A stretch of 64,000 bases of DNA from Thiohalocapsa sp963695445. GTDB taxonomy: Bacteria; Pseudomonadota; Gammaproteobacteria; Chromatiales; Chromatiaceae. The DNA lies in NCBI GenBank assembly GCA_963695445.1, contig CAVOGV010000020.1:1-64000 (forward strand), read 5' to 3'. Within the stretch, counting starts at the first letter, position 1, and each line of letters starts with the position of its first letter. Below are positions 22,915 through 32,058 of the stretch, one piece after another. The position numbers and the translations under genes were made by a program. The notes under the pieces were generated by a model that was given only the letters and a program-made list of their open reading frames with translations, had not been told where the DNA came from and ran no database searches.

Positions 22915-24128
22915 CCGAGTTAAACCAAAAAGGGCTGCACATGAAGTGGAACGCAGCGGATTCTGCCGTGAAGGCAAGTTCGGCCAGCACCGTTGGCGGC
23001 GCGGGGCAGACGGCCGTTGCTGGGTTTGCCACCGCCGCGCTGCTGTTCGCCAGCCTCTTGCTGGGGCCGATCGTCGTCCTGGCGACGGAGGCGCCCGCGG
23101 TGGGTACGCTGGAGACGGTAGCGGAATTGCCCATCAATCCGGGTAATCTGTCGGTCACCGCGGACGGGCGCGTGTTCGCGACCGTGCACCAGTTTCGGCC
23201 CGCCGAGGCGCGGCTGATCGAGATCACGGGGCGCGACAGCTACCGCCCCTGGCCGAATACGGCCTGGAATGGCGCCTTCGGTTCCGGTGCCGATGTGCTC
23301 AACGCGCCGCTCGGCATCCAGATCGACAGCAAGGACCGGCTCTGGGTCATCGACAACGGGCTCGGGCCAGAGCCGCAAGCGCCGAAGCTCATCGCCTTCT
23401 CGCTGCAGACGGGCGAGGCCGTATTCCGGCACAATTTCCCGTCCGAGACTGGCCCGGTTGGCAGCTTCCTGAACGATCTGGCCATCGACGCGCAGCGCGG
23501 GTTCGTCTATATCGCCGATGTCGGCGGCAGTGCTGAACCGGCCATTGTCGTGGTGGACCTCGCCGCCAATCGCTCCCGCCGCTTCACCGCCTCCGACACG
23601 CTCGCCGCCGAGGATGTGGATCTCGTGGTGGAGGGCCGCGTGCTGGGCCCACGCGACGACGATGGCAAGCTCGACCCAGCGCGGATTGCGGTAAACCCGA
23701 TCACGCTCTCCGCCGATGGCGAGACGCTGTACTTCGGCGCCATGAATGGCACCAATTGGTACGCCCTGCCCGCCCGCTTGCTGCGCGACGGCGCCGATGA
23801 TGAGACGGTTGCGGCTGCCATCGTGCGGGTCGGTCCAAAGCCCGTCTCCGACGGCGCGTCGACGGACAAAGCCGGCAATCATTACTTCACGGACCTGGGC
23901 AACAATGCCATTACGGTGTTGCGCACCGATGGCTCCCTGGAGACCCTGGTGCAGGACGACCGACTGCTGTGGCCCGATGCGCTGAGCTTTGGCGAGCCGG
24001 GCTGGCTCTATATCGCCGTCAACCAGTTGCATCGCTCGCCGCCGTTGAACGGCGGCGTCGAGGCCGCCGAGCCACCGTTTCGGATTATGCGTGTCTATAC
24101 CGGCAGCGAAGGTGTTCCAGGACGTTGA
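22911..24128 (+). CDS. Major royal jelly/Yellow-like beta-propeller protein, exported
   Basis: 405 aa. After an N-terminal stretch comes a hydrophobic export signal (GFATAALLFASLLLGPIVVL). The rest looks like a six-bladed MRJP/Yellow propeller: PINPGNLSVTADGRVFATVH, APLGIQIDSKDRLWVIDNG, GSFLNDLAIDAQRGFVYIAD, ARIAVNPITLSADGETLYFG, ALPARLLRD and SLETLVQDDRLLWPDALSF. Bacterial members are poorly characterised and some are lactonase-like. It starts within the cytochrome stop and its own stop overlaps the rapA start (TTGA), so translation of the trio appears coupled. Role with the cytochrome is inferred, not shown. Confidence 0.85.
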   Translation: MTELNQKGLHMKWNAADSAVKASSASTVGGAGQTAVAGFATAALLFASLLLGPIVVLATEAPAVGTLETVAELPINPGNLSVTADGRVFATVHQFRPAEARLIEITGRDSYRPWPNTAWNGAFGSGADVLNAPLGIQIDSKDRLWVIDNGLGPEPQAPKLIAFSLQTGEAVFRHNFPSETGPVGSFLNDLAIDAQRGFVYIADVGGSAEPAIVVVDLAANRSRRFTASDTLAAEDVDLVVEGRVLGPRDDDGKLDPARIAVNPITLSADGETLYFGAMNGTNWYALPARLLRDGADDETVAAAIVRVGPKPVSDGASTDKAGNHYFTDLGNNAITVLRTDGSLETLVQDDRLLWPDALSFGEPGWLYIAVNQLHRSPPLNGGVEAAEPPFRIMRVYTGSEGVPGR

Positions 24129-26953
24129 AAAAATTATCGAAAAAAGCGGCCGCAGCCGCAGGCCGCGCGGCACTGCAGACCTTTACCCCTGGCCAGCGCT
24201 GGTTGTCGGAGACCCAGGCTGAGTTGGGGCTTGGGCTGGTGGCGGAGGTCGATGCCCGCCTGGTCCGATTGTTGTTCCCAGCCACCGGCGAGGAGCGTTC
24301 TTACGCTCGGCATAATGCCCCGCTGTGGCGGGCGATGTTCGGCGTCGGCGACCGTATCCGCGATCTGGACGGGCAAGACCTGGAAATCACCGCGCTGGAT
24401 GATCAGAACGGTCTGGTCATCTATCGGGTGCGGGACATGCACGGCGGCGAACACCAGTTGCCCGAGTCCGATCTCGACCCGCACCTCCACCTGAACCGCC
24501 CGCAGCAGAAACTGCTCGCCGGGCGCCTGGACAAGGATGTCTGGTTCCGCCTGCGCCAGCGCACCTGGCAACAGCAGGGGGAGTGGGCGGTGGCGCCGAT
24601 CCGGGGGCTCGCCGGCACCCGCATCAGCCCCATCCCGCATCAGCTCTACATCGCCTCTGAGGTGGCCGGTCGCTGGGCGCCGCGGGTCTTGCTGGCGGAT
24701 GAGGTCGGCCTGGGCAAGACCATCGAAGCTGGCCTGATCCTGCATCGGCTGCAACTCGAGGGGCGCGTCCGGCGTGTGCTGGTTTTGGTGCCGGAACCAT
24801 TGCTGCATCAATGGCTGGTCGAGTTGCTGCGGCGTTTCAATCTAAGCTTCTCGCTGTTCGACCAAGAACGCCTGGCCAGCACCAACGCCGACGACGGCAA
24901 CCCGTTCGAAAGCGTGCAGCGGGTGCTGTGCAGCCTGGACCTGCTGACCAAATCCCCCGCCAACGCCGCAGCCGTCCTCGAGGCGGACTGGGATCTCCTC
25001 ATCGTCGACGAGGCCCATCACCTACACTGGACGCCGGAGGACAGCGGGCTCGACTACGATCTGGTCGAGGCGCTGGCGGAGCAGACGCCCGCGGTGCTGC
25101 TGCTGACGGCGACGCCGGAGCAGTTCGGGCGCGCCGGCCACTTCGGACGGCTACGCCTGCTCGACCCGCAACGTTTCGGCGACTACGACGCCTTCTTGGC
25201 CGAAGAGGCCAGCTATGCGCCTGTGGCTGAGATCGCGACGCGCCTGCTGGACGGCGACGCGCTGGAACCTGCGCAGCAGGAACGGCTCGATGCGCTGCTC
25301 GGCGACAACGCCGGGCTGACCACGGACCAGATCCTCTCGCGTCTGCTCGACCGTCACGGCACCGGGCGGATTCTGTTTCGCAACACCCGCTCCGCCATCG
25401 CCGGCTTTCCTGAACGCCACGCCCATCCGTATCCGCTCGCCACGCCGGACGGTTACGTGCTGACGGACACCGCCGACCCGCTGCATCCGGAGCGCGACCA
25501 CGAGGAAGACTGGACCACGCTGGACCCGCGCGTACCCTGGTTGATGGACACCCTGCGTCGACTGCATCCGGCCAAGGTGTTGCTGATCGCAAGCGATGCC
25601 GATGTGGTGCTCGACCTGCGCCGACACCTGCTGGAGCGTGCCGGCATCCATGCCGCGGTCTTCCATGAGGGCATGGAGATCGTCGAACGTGACCGCGCCG
25701 CGGCCTTTTTCGCCGATGCGGACGAGGGCAGCCAGGTGCTGTTGTGCTCGGAGATCGGCAGCGAGGGCAGAAACTTCCAGTTCGCGAATCACCTGGTGCT
25801 GTTCGACCTGCCGCTAGACCCGGACCTGCTGGAGCAGCGCATCGGCCGCCTCGACCGCATCGGCCAGACCCGCACCGTCGAGATCCACGTGCCCTACCTG
25901 GCCGGAACGGCAGCCGAGGTCTTATACCGCTGGTATGCCGAAGGTCTCGATGCCTTCAGCGCCAACTGCCCGTCCGCGGCGGCCGTCTATGAGCGCCTTG
26001 CGCCAAGGCTTCGGGATGCGCTGACCGACCCGGCCCAGACGGACGCCCTCGTCGCCGAGGCAGCAGCCCTGCGCGACACCTTGAACGCTGAACTCACCGC
26101 GGGCCGCGACCGGCTGCTCGAACTCAGCTCCCACCGCACGGAGGTCTCCGCGCCGCTGGTGGATGCGCTGCTAGAGCAGGATCGCGACCCGGCCCTGTTC
26201 GAGTACCTGTGCGCATTCTGGGATACCTTCGGCGTGGAGCACGAGCCCGGCCCTGGCGGCTCCACGGTGCTGCATCCCGGCCGCCATATGCTGCAAGAGC
26301 AATTTCCCGGCCTGCCGGAAGACGGCCTCACGGTCAGTTTCGACCGGCCCCACGCCCTGGCCCACGAGGACCGCGCCTTCCTCACCTGGGAGCACCCGAT
26401 GACGCGCGCGGCCATGGACCTGCTGTCCAACTCCGACCTCGGCACCGCCAGCGTGCTGCTGACCCGCGATCCGCGCTTCAAGACCGGCGCCCTGTTGTTG
26501 GAGCTGCTGCATGTCGCCGAATGTCCGGCCCCGCCCGAGCTGGCGGTGGGTCGCTTCCTGCCCCGGCTCGGCCTGCGCCTGCTGCTCGACGAGCGCGGCC
26601 GTGATCGCGCCAAGGACATCCCCAGCGAAGCCCTCACCGGCAAGTGCCTGACCGGCAACCGCAAGCTCGCCGGCGCCTTGCTGGAGGCCAAGGCCGAGCC
26701 CATCGAGGCCCTGCTCGCCACCGGCGAGACGCTGCTTGCCAAGGCCAAGGGCCGGCTGCAACGCCAGGCGATCAAGCGCATGGAAGACATGATCGACGCC
26801 GAGATCGAACGCCTGACCGCGCTGGCCGCGGTCAACCCCGCCATCCGCGCCGACGAGATCGAGTACCTCAGCCTGCAACGTGAGCAGCTGCGCGAGGCGC
26901 TGACCCGCATCCACCTGCGCCTCGATGCACTGCGGCTGGTGGTGCACGCCTAG
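24125..26953 (+). CDS. rapA: RNA polymerase-associated protein RapA (Swi2/Snf2 ATPase)
   Basis: About 942 aa, close to the 968 of E. coli RapA. Start TTG 24125 (TTGA overlap with the upstream stop); KKLSKKAAAAAGRAAL then TFTPGQRWLSETQAELGLGL marks the N-terminal domain. Walker A DEVGLGKTIEAG at about residue 192, DEAH at about 295 (IVDEAHHLHW), LLLTATPEQFGRAGHFGRLR, and motif VI QRIGRLDRIGQT at about 571. The C-terminal RapA domain ends LREALTRIHLRLDALRLVVH. RapA releases stalled RNA polymerase. Its coupling to an exported propeller and a cytochrome is unexpected. Confidence 0.95.
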   Translation: MKKLSKKAAAAAGRAALQTFTPGQRWLSETQAELGLGLVAEVDARLVRLLFPATGEERSYARHNAPLWRAMFGVGDRIRDLDGQDLEITALDDQNGLVIYRVRDMHGGEHQLPESDLDPHLHLNRPQQKLLAGRLDKDVWFRLRQRTWQQQGEWAVAPIRGLAGTRISPIPHQLYIASEVAGRWAPRVLLADEVGLGKTIEAGLILHRLQLEGRVRRVLVLVPEPLLHQWLVELLRRFNLSFSLFDQERLASTNADDGNPFESVQRVLCSLDLLTKSPANAAAVLEADWDLLIVDEAHHLHWTPEDSGLDYDLVEALAEQTPAVLLLTATPEQFGRAGHFGRLRLLDPQRFGDYDAFLAEEASYAPVAEIATRLLDGDALEPAQQERLDALLGDNAGLTTDQILSRLLDRHGTGRILFRNTRSAIAGFPERHAHPYPLATPDGYVLTDTADPLHPERDHEEDWTTLDPRVPWLMDTLRRLHPAKVLLIASDADVVLDLRRHLLERAGIHAAVFHEGMEIVERDRAAAFFADADEGSQVLLCSEIGSEGRNFQFANHLVLFDLPLDPDLLEQRIGRLDRIGQTRTVEIHVPYLAGTAAEVLYRWYAEGLDAFSANCPSAAAVYERLAPRLRDALTDPAQTDALVAEAAALRDTLNAELTAGRDRLLELSSHRTEVSAPLVDALLEQDRDPALFEYLCAFWDTFGVEHEPGPGGSTVLHPGRHMLQEQFPGLPEDGLTVSFDRPHALAHEDRAFLTWEHPMTRAAMDLLSNSDLGTASVLLTRDPRFKTGALLLELLHVAECPAPPELAVGRFLPRLGLRLLLDERGRDRAKDIPSEALTGKCLTGNRKLAGALLEAKAEPIEALLATGETLLAKAKGRLQRQAIKRMEDMIDAEIERLTALAAVNPAIRADEIEYLSLQREQLREALTRIHLRLDALRLVVHA

Positions 26954-26960
26954 CGACCGG

Positions 26961-26985
26961 GCGGGCCGGCATCTTGCCGGCCCGC
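26961..26985 (+). terminator. Stem-loop after rapA, possible terminator
   Basis: Arms GCGGGCCGGCA and TGCCGGCCCGC, 11 bp perfect, with a 3-nt loop, starting 8 nt after the rapA stop. There is no clear T-run, so it may terminate weakly or protect the 3' end. Confidence 0.6.
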
Positions 26986-27103
26986 TGCCGTTGGTGCGCC
27001 AAGAGACCACCGGACGTCTGTTCTTCGCTTTGTCCGCTCGGGATTGACCATGTCTTTGGTCCTGTACGGTTTGGCTTAACGAACACGGCATCGGAGCACT
27101 GTC

Positions 27104-27667
27104 ATGCATGCACGCGTCCGCCCCTCGCTCTACCAACAGCTGGAGAGCCTGCCCGACGGGTTGATCGGCGAGATTCTCGACGGTCAACTTCACGCCCAGC
27201 CTCGGCCGACAGGGCCACACGCCTACGCCGCCTCGATGCTCGGCGCCGATTTGGCGCATCCCTTCGACAAAGGGCGCGGCGGGCCAGGCGGTTGGTGGAT
27301 CATCGACCAGCCCGAGCTGCACTTCTTAATCGATGTCGAGGTCGATGTGCCGGACATCGCGGGTGGGTGGCGCGAGCGTATGCCGCGCCTGCCCGAGGGG
27401 CACCGCTTCACCGTCGTGCCGGACTGGGTCTGCGAGGTCCTGTCGCCGTCCACCGAGAGCAAGGACCGCGAGATCAAGCTGCCGATGTACGCCCGCTTCG
27501 GCGTCGCCCACGCCTGGCTCGTGGACCTGCGCAAGCGCACCTTGGAAACCTACGACCTGATCGACGGCGCCTGGCAGGAAAGCGGTCGCTACAGCGGCCA
27601 GGACGCGGTCCGTGCCATCCCCTTCGATGCCGTCAGCCTCTCCCTCGATGATCTCTGGACGCAATGA
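27104..27667 (+). CDS. Uma2-family (DUF820) putative PD-(D/E)XK nuclease
   Basis: 187 aa from ATG 27104 with GGAG 8 nt upstream. PDGLIGEILDGQLHAQPRP and the core VVPDWVCEVLSPSTESKDRE then IKLPMYARFGVAHAWLVDLR are typical of Uma2 proteins, with the Asp-Glu-Lys style residues of a restriction-endonuclease fold. Function in most bacteria is unknown; several members lie near mobile DNA, as here, where a RAYT element begins 330 bp downstream. Confidence 0.88.
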   Translation: MHARVRPSLYQQLESLPDGLIGEILDGQLHAQPRPTGPHAYAASMLGADLAHPFDKGRGGPGGWWIIDQPELHFLIDVEVDVPDIAGGWRERMPRLPEGHRFTVVPDWVCEVLSPSTESKDREIKLPMYARFGVAHAWLVDLRKRTLETYDLIDGAWQESGRYSGQDAVRAIPFDAVSLSLDDLWTQ

Positions 27668-27988
27668 AAGACCAAGGGGGTACCGGCACCAGACCTGGCA
27701 TTCATGGCGCGGCACCACCCTGTTGGCTGAAACGGTTATTTCAGGTGAGCGGTGGCTGCTCCGGGGCCACGACGTCACCCGGCGCGGCAACGGCGGCGTT
27801 GAGCATGCTGCGAAGTGATGACAGGCAAGAAACTGGACGGCAGGCTCAGGAGACTTAGCATGAGCTGCCGGTAAGTCTGCGCTCCTTCGCCAACTGGACA
27901 TCGCGGCCGTAGAGCCTGCACAGCATTCGCTCCCGATGGGGCCGGTTCCGCTAGCTTTGCTGATGCTCGACGCAACCGCCGTCAGAGG
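27668..27988. other. Gap between Uma2 gene and RAYT copy 1
   Basis: No supported gene. The minus-strand frame ending near 27858 reads CRLYGRDVQLAKERRLTGSSC then stop, which looks like the C-terminus of a once longer protein cut off by the mobile element, but I do not recognise the family. Confidence 0.35.
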
Positions 27989-28779
27989 AGCGGCCAGGGT
28001 CAGGTCTTGCGTTTTGCCTCTCTTGCCCGAAGCACGATGCGGCTGACTCGCGCGTAATGGAGGCCGAAGTACTCGCCGATCTCCTTTAACGTATAGCCGC
28101 CGCTGGCATAGGCGACCGCGATTGCCTCATTGCGGTCCGGGTACAGGGTGGCATATTCGGCCAGCGGCTTGGCGGGCGGGCGGCGCTGCGCGCGCGGGAC
28201 TTCCGAAAGATCCCGGTCCTTCGGCAACTGGCGCCGGAGATTGTCCACGAACGACTCCGAGCCGAGAAAGACCTGGTGCTTGAGTTGCTCCCAAGGCCCG
28301 GCTTGGCCGATGCCTTCGGCGACGAAGCGCCGATAGCTCGCGACGGCAGCCTGCTCGGTGGCGCCGAAGGCCGAAAGTAACCGATCCCGGCGCAGCCACT
28401 CCGGACATGCCGCCTCCCCCGTCGTCGCCCGGTAACTGCTCCAAGGCCAATCTTCTGCTCGGCTGACCATCCCCGCTCGAACCGGGTTCAGCACGATGTA
28501 CCGCGCCAGCTCCGTGAGGTAGGTCTCTTTCTGGACGAGGATCGCCTTGTAGCGGCCCTGGAAGACGTGCCCACAGCGCCCGTGCACGCCATTGAAGCGC
28601 TGGGTATAGACGCCGTTGAGTTGCCGCATCCCTTTGGCCAGGTTCGCGTCGCGCGTCTCCATCAGCAGGTGGTAATGGTTCGTCATCAGACAGTAGGCAT
28701 GTCCCCACCAGTTGAAGCGCTCGCAAACATCGCTCAGCAGACCGAGGAACATCCCCCGATCGCCTTCACCGCGATAGAT
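27989..28779 (-). mobile_element. RAYT element copy 1, 5' end cut by an IS1595-family element
   Basis: The left end reads GAGCGGCCAGGGTCAGGTCT (TGCG), the same terminal sequence that flanks the second RAYT element. The gene inside (28000-28752 and slightly beyond) lacks its start: copy 2 shows about 34 more residues (MARPLRIEFPGALYHLTSRG and following). The break is at 28780, exactly where the IS1595 terminal repeat begins. The missing 5' piece is not found on the far side of that IS, so a deletion accompanied or followed the insertion. Confidence 0.8.
28000..28752 (-). pseudogene. REP-associated tyrosine transposase (RAYT, Y1_Tnp), N-terminally truncated
   Basis: About 250 aa remain, nearly identical to the intact copy at 34748-35602. 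HUH motif CLMTNHYHLLME, catalytic-Tyr helix KETYLTELARYIVLNPVRAG, and a C-terminal helix-turn-helix (YTLKEIGEYFGLHYARVSRI). The N-terminal beta strand of the Y1 fold is missing, so it should be inactive. The stop codon (TGA of ...AKRKT) is part of the element's terminal sequence TCAGGTCTTG. Confidence 0.88.
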
Positions 28780-28864
28780 GCGGAATTATGTAGCAAGTGC
28801 ACATGACCGGGCGCGGCCGCAGGACGAGAATCCGACCCTCATCTTACGCAGAGGAGTTGGCATC

Positions 28865-29296
28865 ATGTCCGACACGCAGGTACTGAGTGGGTTGGTCGCG
28901 AAGCGGGGCGAGCTGGCCGGGCAAGTGGAGCAGTCTCATCGTGAAGTGCAGCGGCTGGCGGAGGAATTGAGCCACTTGGACGCCACGATTCGTCTGTTCG
29001 ATCCGGACTACGACGTCGGCGCCGTTCAGTCGAAGGGGCCACGTCACCGGCAACAGTGGTTCGCCTCGGGCGAATGCCAGCGTCTGGTTCTGGAAGCCTT
29101 GCGCGATGCGCTCGAGCCGTTGTCGGCGCGCGCGGTGATGCAGCTGGTGGCTGCGCGCAAGGCGCTCCCCGAGCATCCCGAGGTGCGCGCGGGCGTGCAG
29201 AAGACGGTCCAGGCGGTGCTGCGCCGCCTCGCGGCCAAGGGCGCGGCGCGGGTCGTCGCGCTGGACGGCCAGACGCAGGTCTGGACGCGCGGTTGA
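28865..29296 (+). CDS. Passenger protein of the IS1595 element, unknown function
   Basis: 143 aa from ATG 28865 with GAGGAG about 7 nt upstream. Residues 1-40 (LVAKRGELAGQVEQSHREVQ, RLAEELSHLDATIRLFD) predict a coiled coil. The remainder (FASGECQRLVLEALRDALEP, LSARAVMQLVAARKALPEHP, AVLRRLAAKGAARVVALDG) looks like a small winged-helix domain. Similar small genes accompany some IS1595 elements. It could regulate the transposase or bind the ends; no direct evidence. Confidence 0.75.
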   Translation: MSDTQVLSGLVAKRGELAGQVEQSHREVQRLAEELSHLDATIRLFDPDYDVGAVQSKGPRHRQQWFASGECQRLVLEALRDALEPLSARAVMQLVAARKALPEHPEVRAGVQKTVQAVLRRLAAKGAARVVALDGQTQVWTRG

Positions 29297-29301
29297 GCCG
29301 C

Positions 29302-30330
29302 TCAGGCGGCCAGCAGCAGCTCCGGGCGGGCGGTATTGCCCTGCCAATAACCGCACCAGTCCCGATGCGGGCGGGTGCGGGCACATTTGGCGAGGATGTC
29401 GTCGAAGATCGCCCCGTTGGACCAGCGCCGGGTGTCTTCTCGGTAGGCGGCCTCGTTGGCGTAGCGCGCCAGATGGGACAAGCCGAACTTGTGGTGCTGG
29501 CCGATCTGCATGCGCCGAAACCGCGAGAAATACGATTCGGCCTGATTGTCGGTCGTCCCGTCCGCGGCGCGGTAGGCGTGTTGATGATTGACCCGACGCA
29601 TCGCATAGCGCCCGTGCAGCAGATCGTAGGCATCGGACTCGTCGGCCGAGAGCGTGGCCCCGGGGGCAATGAAGCGCGCCGCGAGGGCGCCGACGTCGGT
29701 CTGATTCTCCCGCCCGATGATGAAGGTGAGGGTGCGCTTGCCGCCGACCCGCCCGAGCGGATCGTCCGCCGGATGGGTCTCGCGCATGACCAGCACGCAG
29801 CGCTTATCCGGGTTTTGATGCTCGGCAAGGCGCCGATCCACGCGCTCCTCGGCCCGGTTCTCGGGGCGTACCGAGCCGTTCGTATAGGCCCCGTCGAGCT
29901 GCACCTCGCCGCTCAGCGCGGTCTCGTCGCGCTGCACCATGAGACTCTCGCGGATCTTGTGCATCATGACGAAGGCGCTCTTGTACTGCACGTCCAGGTC
30001 TCGGCTCAGTTGCAGTGCCGACAGCCCCTTCGCGGCATTGCTGTAGATCGCGATGGCGCCGAGATAGACCTGCAACGGCAACTTGTGGTGGGCAAAAATC
30101 GTCCCCGAGGTCACCGAGAAGGTGTGCCCGCAGGCGCGGCAACGCCACTGCCGGCGGCTCGGCAAGAACCAGGGCTTCTCCGCGACACCGCAGGCCGGAC
30201 ACACCGCTTCGCCCTCCAGACCCCAGCGCATCGTGCGGAAGCGCTCGAAGGCTTGCACGTCGGTCATCGCGAACACCTCGCGCACGGAGAGCGTCCGGGC
30301 GGCGGCCGACAAGAGGAAGTGCTGGGACAT
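29302..30330 (-). CDS. IS1595-family transposase (ISXO2-like, DDE)
   Basis: About 342 aa. N-terminal zinc ribbon: AVCPACGVAEKPWFLPSRRQ then WRCRACGHTFSVTSGTIF. ISXO2-like DDE domain: EVQLDGAYTNGSVRPENRAE, GATLSADESDAYDLLHGRYA and TTDNQAESYFSRFRRMQIGQ supply the Asp-Asp-Glu positions. No frameshift visible. Inward-facing and convergent with the passenger gene. Confidence 0.93.
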   Translation of the reverse strand: MSQHFLLSAAARTLSVREVFAMTDVQAFERFRTMRWGLEGEAVCPACGVAEKPWFLPSRRQWRCRACGHTFSVTSGTIFAHHKLPLQVYLGAIAIYSNAAKGLSALQLSRDLDVQYKSAFVMMHKIRESLMVQRDETALSGEVQLDGAYTNGSVRPENRAEERVDRRLAEHQNPDKRCVLVMRETHPADDPLGRVGGKRTLTFIIGRENQTDVGALAARFIAPGATLSADESDAYDLLHGRYAMRRVNHQHAYRAADGTTDNQAESYFSRFRRMQIGQHHKFGLSHLARYANEAAYREDTRRWSNGAIFDDILAKCARTRPHRDWCGYWQGNTARPELLLAA

Positions 30331-30599
30331 GGCATGCTCCGGGGACTGGGTCGATCGTGCCAGTGTGCTCCCGGGGGTGGCTCAAAACGTGAGCCTGCGC
30401 GCTAAGTTGTTGATGCGAAATTCATGTGCGGTTGCTACATAATTCCGCTTCTTTGACCCCAGTGGCCTGCCATGCCCGGGTGGCGCTCTCGCGCTCTGAT
30501 CCGGTGGCGCTACTCTCCAGGTGCGCGTGTTCGTGGACTAACTAGTCGAGTCGTTGGCGGCGGCTCACTGAAACAGGTTGCCAGTAGCCTGCCGGCGGG

Positions 30600-31565
30600 T
30601 CAGCGAACGGCCCTTCGACGGCGCGCGCCGGTCGCAATGCCGCCAAGGCCGGCCAGCAGCAGTAGGAGCGAAGAGGGCACGGGCACCGGGGTCGCGTCGA
30701 GCGGGGGAAGAAAGTTTGCTGGGTCTTCGGTGCTCAGAAAGAACCCGTTGAGATCCGGCCCGCTGTTCGACACCGTCAATCGGAAACCGTAGGCGACCGC
30801 ACCGTCCCCCAGGCCAAAGTCATTGAGGTCGATGCCGGCGACGCTGATTTCTTGATCGCTGTTGATCTCCGTCGTATTGACGTAGATGGCGCTCGGCCAG
30901 AAGGCGCTGCTGCTGACCGTAAAAGGCGTGGAATACACGGGGTCATCGAAGGTCCCGCCAATAATGACTTCGATATCGAAAGTGTCATTCCTGCCGCGCT
31001 CGAAGAAGACCAGATCGGGTACAGAATCGAGCAACAACGGGTCGTTGTCCGTTAGTCCATTCTGAAACAGCACCTTGAATGCGAAGGAGCCGCTCTCGCC
31101 ATCTGACATCTCGCTCAAGCTCAGGCTGTTGAAGGCGTTGAGGAGCGCGGGCTCCTGGATCGCCGGATCTGTGCTCTCCTTATCCGCCGGATCCAATCCC
31201 GCCTTTCTGAACGGATTGTCGTCTCCATCGCTGTCATTGTCAGCGTCACCCCACTCAGCATTTATATTGATGCGTCGCGAGAGCACGACGAAATCCTTTA
31301 CGGCACTGAAGCTCGCGCCGCTTGTAAAGGTCGCCCCCGCGAATGTGAGCGATTCGAGAAAGACATCGTCCGTAAAGGCGCCGCTTGCGGGGTTGTTGCT
31401 TCCGGCCGGTACCGAGGTTGTTATGTGGGTCGGCAGCACTGATGCGGCTTGGGACTGTGTTGCCATCAACGCAGCCGCCAAGATCACGAGCAAGCCTGTC
31501 GAGCGCAAGAACGCATTGTTTACGCGGCCGCGGACATCATTGCCCGCACTACTGGGTGTTCTCAT
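30600..31565 (-). CDS. Exosortase-dependent (PEP-CTERM-like) surface protein
   Basis: 321 aa. Signal peptide (NAFLRSTGLLVILAAALMAT, QSQAAS). Middle part rich in Asp, Ser and Thr with beta-strand character (GDADNDSDGDDNPFRKAGLD may bind calcium). C-terminus PVPVPSSLLLLLAGLGGIAT followed by GARRRRAVR: a PEP-CTERM tripartite tail (VPxPSS motif, hydrophobic helix, Arg cluster) recognised by exosortase EpsH/XrtA systems. Such proteins go to the outer surface or exopolysaccharide matrix. No exosortase is in the window. Confidence 0.88.
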   Translation of the reverse strand: MRTPSSAGNDVRGRVNNAFLRSTGLLVILAAALMATQSQAASVLPTHITTSVPAGSNNPASGAFTDDVFLESLTFAGATFTSGASFSAVKDFVVLSRRININAEWGDADNDSDGDDNPFRKAGLDPADKESTDPAIQEPALLNAFNSLSLSEMSDGESGSFAFKVLFQNGLTDNDPLLLDSVPDLVFFERGRNDTFDIEVIIGGTFDDPVYSTPFTVSSSAFWPSAIYVNTTEINSDQEISVAGIDLNDFGLGDGAVAYGFRLTVSNSGPDLNGFFLSTEDPANFLPPLDATPVPVPSSLLLLLAGLGGIATGARRRRAVR

Positions 31566-32058
31566 GGAGAGCCGGAAACCTATGCTGAAGGAAGGTGAAT
31601 CGGTGCATTAATCGCTAACGGCTCCACCGGCTCCGCATCATCTTTTCCGTGGTCGTTAAAAAGCGAGTTGGCGGGACGCGCGAAACATTCACTGAAAATG
31701 TGACATGATGAGCGCCGACTGTGTCGGTTTGGCGGGGCAGGCGCGGAAAACGGGGAAGGCTGGGAAGCGGAGCCCGTGGTGGGGTCTTGATCTATCTGCG
31801 CGCTTCACCTAGACTCACGGTTCACGCGGCGGAGACGGAGGGACGCTTGAATCTCCTTAATTTTCCTTCCGCGTGTGTGTGCGTCACCTGATGCTAGAGA
31901 ATCCGGTGACTAACGACACGCGCGACGCTGGCCATGCCATCTATTCGCGCAGAAGGCTTGTGGTCGTGGCTGGAAATGGTATTCGGTAAAGTCGTGCGGT
32001 TTGCGATCTCGCCGTTCCTTAACTTAGAGTAGAGTGCCGGCGCTATGGAGGTAACCAC
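31566..32058. other. Gap between two divergent exported-protein genes
   Basis: About 490 bp, visibly lower in GC than the surroundings. It should contain divergent promoters for the PEP-CTERM protein and the small secreted protein. I found no gene or clear promoter. Only the SD of the downstream gene (ATGGAGGTAACC near 32045) is clear. Confidence 0.4.

Larger units (their letters stand above)
28780..30448. mobile_element. IS1595-family insertion sequence with a passenger gene
   Basis: About 1669 bp bounded by terminal inverted repeats: left GCGGAATTATGTAGCAAGTG (28780 onward, continuing CACATGA) and right, read inward, GCGGAATTATGTAGCAACCG (continuing CACATGA). They match at 25 of 27 positions. 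Inside are a plus-strand small gene and a minus-strand transposase gene, convergent. The 8 bp flanking each side (CGATAGAT and TTCTTTGA) are not a duplication, so the original target site is no longer intact. Confidence 0.85.
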
